From Sclerodactyla briareus (Eukaryota > Echinodermata > Holothuroidea > Dendrochirotida > Sclerodactylidae), in the NCBI GenBank assembly GCA_026419785.1, contig JAODTK010003221.1:186001-250000 (forward strand): 64,000 nucleotides of DNA, written 5' to 3'. Below the pieces are notes generated by a model. That model saw nothing but the letters and a program-made list of their open reading frames with translations. It searched no databases and was not told the DNA's origin. A program made the translations under genes and the position numbers. Positions 60,916 to 64,000 of the stretch are shown here, piece after piece. Within the stretch, counting starts at the first letter, position 1, and each line of letters starts with the position of its first letter.

Positions 60916-61437
60916 GTTTGTTTCGGAGAGTCTTTACGCACACCCTTTTGAAATCATTTGCTAGTAGTTGGCAAAATAAAAATAATAGGTAACAATCTTT
61001 TCCATGTTTTTTTAGGGTCATGATTTCGTTTTCCTACATCCATTGCATTTTTTTGCCATTTGCCATTTTGCCACTATCTGCGCTCTTTTCCTCCGAGAGG
61101 ACTTGGTTTTGCACAGCATATACCATCACTACAAAATGCCGACCTCATTTTAATTAGTTTTCTCCTCGAGCAAGTGCCTCTCTTATGTTCAACTTTGTGG
61201 CACTCATCGGCACAATCTAGTTGACAAATTCTGGAATATATAACAGTTGTATATTTTTCTATAGCTTCCTGTGGTTGGCACAATCTAGTTGTTTGAGTTT
61301 GGGGAATATGTAACAATCATACATCTTCTATGATTTCCTGTGATTGGCACAATGCGGTTGTTGGAGTTTGTGGAATGAGTAACAATTGTATGTTTTCTAT
61401 AGGTTGCTGTAATTGACAGTTTGAATTTTTTTCCCAG
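60916..61437. other. Short intron with a local repeat
   Basis: Between about 61255 and 61415 a unit of about 65 bp, built around TATnnTTTCnTGTGnTTGGCACAATnnnGTTG, is repeated two to three times. No exon inside. Acceptor is TTTTTTTCCCAG. Confidence 0.5.
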
Positions 61438-61537
61438 GTCTGATTTCATCTATGACTTGTTTGAGCCCATGGCAGAGTCCACTCAGGGTAGAGGTAACAC
61501 CATGAGGAACAAACCAACTGTCAGCTCTCAGTTCAAG
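61438..61537 (+). CDS. MYO10: Myosin X-like exon: SDFIYDLFE ... KPTVSSQFK
   Basis: Flanked by TTTCCCAG and TTCAAG|GTATGC. It opens with one base of a split codon, then reads SDFIYDLFEPMAESTQGRGN and TMRNKPTVSSQFK without a break. MYO10 has FDFIYDLFEHV, a variable loop 2, and RRPTVSSQFK. Loop 2 touches actin; here it is short and mildly basic. The donor phase is 0, as expected before DSLHSLM in the next exon, which lies beyond the window. Confidence 0.93.
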
Positions 61538-62104
61538 GTATGCATTCTATTGGTGGGTTTTCAGTGGTCAAAAACTAGAAATGAATGGAATGTGAGTCAT
61601 GTACAGGCGGCTGTCGCTAGAGGGGGGGTCTGTAGGGGGGGTGACACCCCCCATTCACACAGTGGGGGCGGCGGCAATAAAGGAGGCCCAAGTGCAAAAT
61701 GAAGGAAAATCGCAACGTAAAAGAGGTTAACAAAATGAGAGTACAAAACATTTATGAAGAAAAAAAAAAACCTTTTATTCAACCACTACTAATCCCAAAA
61801 TTCGGGCTCAAAAAGCCTGGGGGCCAACTCCAGCAATCTATGGTATAGTATAGAAACTAAACCTTTTGTGCCCAAGTCGGCACATTGAAGAACAAATGAA
61901 ACATAGAAAGGAAACCAACTTTTTGGTGCCCAAGTCGGCAAATTGAAGAAAAATGAAACAAGGGGTAATATGACCCCGGAGGTGGTAAAGGGTTCAGAAG
62001 AGGAGGGAAGGTTTGAAAGAAGAGAAAAACATAAACTGACATTCAACCCTCACAAAGTTTGAATATTGCTGGCTCAAAAGGGCCTGGGTGGTTTCCCGTA
62101 ATCT
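61538..62104. other. Intron with a hAT-type end-like sequence
   Basis: CAGGCGGCTGTCGCTAGAGGG begins at about 61606, followed by GGGGTGACACCCCCC. This resembles the terminal and subterminal sequence of the hAT-like element at 1225-2364 (CAGGGCCGTAGCGACGGGGG...GTGTCCACCCCCC). No matching right end was found in the window. The words GTGCCCAAGTCGGCA are duplicated near 61870 and 61928. Confidence 0.45.
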
Positions 62105-63530
62105 GATGTGCTACCAAAGTTAAAAAAATGCCGCCCAGATTCACAAAATTTGCTGGCAGACCATTATCACCCGGGGAAACGGGTCACCAACTGGCCTATC
62201 TCAGAATTTGTGGATTATTTCCTTCTGCCAATAGTGTTACGTCAAACAACCTAGGTGAAAGATACGAATCACATACTAACATGCTAAGGTATCTAACATT
62301 ACCAGCGAATGTGCCTTATCGCGACTATGGACGTCGTCTCCATGTATTACTATACACCCCAAAACGAGGCCCTAGACACATGCCAGGCAGCCTTGAGCAA
62401 GAACCGCAAGGTCTGTACGATATACTGAAAATATTGCCACGCTCATTGGGACAACTCATCGGAACTAATCCTCACACGCAACTTCTTTGAATTCAACGGC
62501 CAATTTTATAGACAAAAATTGGCTGAGATTTGCGACATAGCCATGTACAAACTAGAGACTTCCATTATTACAAGGAGCCCAAAATCAGCAAATGGCTCGG
62601 TACAGAGACGTAAGCTTTATCCTATTTGAAGGTTCTAAAGAGGTGAATTGCCCTCAATGGTGGACCGTATTAATAACAAACACCAATTCCTGAAGTTCAC
62701 AGCGAAATCTATGACTCTGAAGCCACGCTATCTCGACTCTAAAAATATGAAAAGGGGACAATTTTCCGTCAATGCGGGCCTACTAGACACCAAAGGCTAT
62801 ACCAAGCCCACGGATTCTTCGAATATTTAGATCGCAACTCGGCTCATCCCCCTAGCCACTTTCAAGGGCGTCATCAAAGGGGAGATCTTACGATAAGCAC
62901 GGCCTTCTGCAGCAATAGGTGACACTCATAGAGTAAGGGAAATCCTTCAGTGGAAAACGCGCCTACTACGGAACTACACCAGAGAGGAGATAAACACTGC
63001 CGGCAAGGCGGTTTTCGGAGTTGGCACCCACCCCCGACGACCAGGGGACCATCATACCCGAAAGACAAGTCGGACCCTCATTGGTGTCAATGATGAAAAC
63101 ATTATACACCCCACCTCAAAACAAAGACCTTTAAAAGGCCTTAAACAGACACTGGCACTTAATCAGCGGTAACCCAGACTTTAATATCACGTCTATTCCC
63201 TAAAAGCCCCATAATCGCTTACAAAAGAGCAGAAAATCCCAGTGAGGTTACTAGTTTAAATCCCAGATTTCCATCCTGAGCGTACTAGGCAACCAAGGGG
63301 GGGACAGATATTTTCTTCTGACGATGAAGCTCAACTCGACGAGCTAATCGCAGCAAATGTTGATGACCCCTAGCGGCATTCCTAACTTTGAGACGCCACG
63401 CATTACGTAAGGCGTACAATTGATGAAGCTCCAAAATACTACCGAGAGCAGGAACTATAGTCTGGATTCAGTCTCAGACCATTTCAAAACAAAAGGCTCT
63501 ATCAGTCTATAATTACACTACTCAATAGGC
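62105..63530 (+). pseudogene. Penelope-like retroelement fragment with reverse transcriptase motifs
   Basis: Frame pieces in order match a Penelope-like reverse transcriptase. They include a P.IHK-like start with GRPL (about 62128-62170); RLHVLLYTP with an EALDTCQAAL-like continuation (RT motif A region, about 62328-62400); ILTRNFFEFNGQFYRQK (about 62468-62518); ARYRDVSFILFEGSKE (about 62594-62641, the catalytic block, where the second Asp is not seen); GYTKPTDSSN (about 62792-62822); NSAHPP; ILQWKTRLLRNYTREEI; and a LNKHWHLISGNPDF-like stretch (about 63140-63185). Frameshifts separate nearly every block. No GIY-YIG endonuclease follows. It shares the end words TDEAPKYY with the 11-kb copy, so both belong to one family. 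It sits in a myosin intron in the sense direction. Confidence 0.68.
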
Positions 63531-64000
63531 CTTCATGGGCCCACTCCATACTACAAACTTCTTAGCAAGATCCGGGCGCAAAAATCGACTATTTGAGCCC
63601 AGGATTCCAGGCTACCCCTGCACCCAATAAACCCTGTTCTCACGGCTCCTACGATCCGCGACAATAGATGGTGCACCGGCGGACCACCCTTTATTCTTTC
63701 ATGTTCCATCCTTCAGTTCATGAGTCATTAGATGATTCGCAATTGCCAGCACGAAGGGATTGTTGTTGATCACGAGACAATGTGATAACTGTTGGTTGTG
63801 GCCGTAAGTTACACTTGTCAGATTTCATGAAAACTTCAACCTGGCAAAAACTCTTGAGCACAATGTTTGCTGTATAGAATAAGTGGCTTCACCACCCCAC
63901 TGGATGTTGACGGGCCTGCGGAATGCCCTGCTGTTCATAAAATATGTAAATTAGACTTAGAGACGTTACCTAACACAGATGCGTAGGCGGACACGGCTTA
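63531..64000. other. Right edge, nothing recognised
   Basis: Short frames only; no exon or repeat that I can support. The next myosin exon should lie beyond the right edge. Confidence 0.4.

Larger units (their letters stand above)
7368..61537 (+). other. MYO10: Class X-like unconventional myosin gene, motor-domain part (exons and introns)
   Basis: This is the span from the first to the last recognised exon. The exons occur in protein order and together read as a myosin motor: SH3-like region, TYIGSIL, P-loop, switch I, switch II (DIFGFE), relay region, and SDFIYDLFE up to PTVSSQFK. Class X is favoured over class VII or XV by the run LQEYFNKHIFSLEQ, by DNGECLDL and by KKLG, which I know as typical of MYO10 (class XXII is close). 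In animals MYO10 is an actin motor that carries cargo to filopodial tips and binds phosphoinositides and microtubules through its tail. No tail exon and no start codon are visible, so the gene runs past the right edge and its 5' end is unresolved. Several exons carry single-base frame breaks. Not found: the stretch equivalent to PIME before AFGNAKT, and the loop equivalent to YHYLNQSG. Confidence 0.88.

Overview
This is nuclear DNA from a multicellular animal, not a prokaryote. Coding exons are short (about 80-210 bases), have GT/AG-type edges and lie far apart in repeat-rich DNA. The only gene I can recognise is an unconventional myosin on the + strand, closest to class X (MYO10, the filopodial motor). 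About thirteen motor-domain exons or candidates lie in N-to-C order between 7.4 kb and 61.5 kb. They cover the SH3-like N-terminus, P-loop, switch I, switch II, the relay/lower-50K region and the start of the actin-binding region. The tail (IQ, PH, MyTH4, FERM) would lie beyond the right edge. MYO10 is absent from flies but present in deuterostomes. Together with the abundant AGGTCA-rich repeats and tRNA-derived SINEs, this makes a marine invertebrate deuterostome, perhaps an echinoderm or relative, my best guess. That assignment is inference only.

Layout. 1-7.4 kb: non-coding DNA with a 1.14-kb hAT-like terminal-inverted-repeat element (8-bp target duplication) and a tRNA-derived SINE. 7.4-18.7 kb: three myosin exons; their introns hold a Penelope-like retroelement fragment (10.9-11.5 kb), a local tandem duplication (12.7 kb) and a second SINE (15.6 kb). 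18.7-30.3 kb: one long intron with a 280-360-bp tandem array (20.1-21.4 kb), a 1.5-kb tandem duplication (21.15-24.3 kb) whose second copy is interrupted by a 338-bp MITE-like insertion, and a diverged AGGTCA-rich repeat (25.2-28.6 kb). 30.3-33.7 kb: two exons and a G-rich tract with a run of 20 G. 33.7-52.1 kb: a large intron with two near-identical 2.3-kb direct copies of the AGGTCA-rich repeat, a 19-bp minisatellite and diverged copies of a second repeat family. 52.4-61.5 kb: eight exons or candidates, closely spaced. 61.5-64 kb: intron with a longer Penelope-like reverse transcriptase fragment.

Many myosin exons and the retroelement reading frames are broken by isolated one-base insertions or deletions, while splice sites and protein similarity are kept. 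Noisy long-read assembly is the simplest explanation; a decayed pseudogene is the alternative. I saw no convincing prokaryote-like system, CRISPR array or functional RNA gene, and no clearly novel system. The most informative items are the myosin gene, the datable nested insertion, and the repeat family carrying nuclear-receptor-type DR1 sites.
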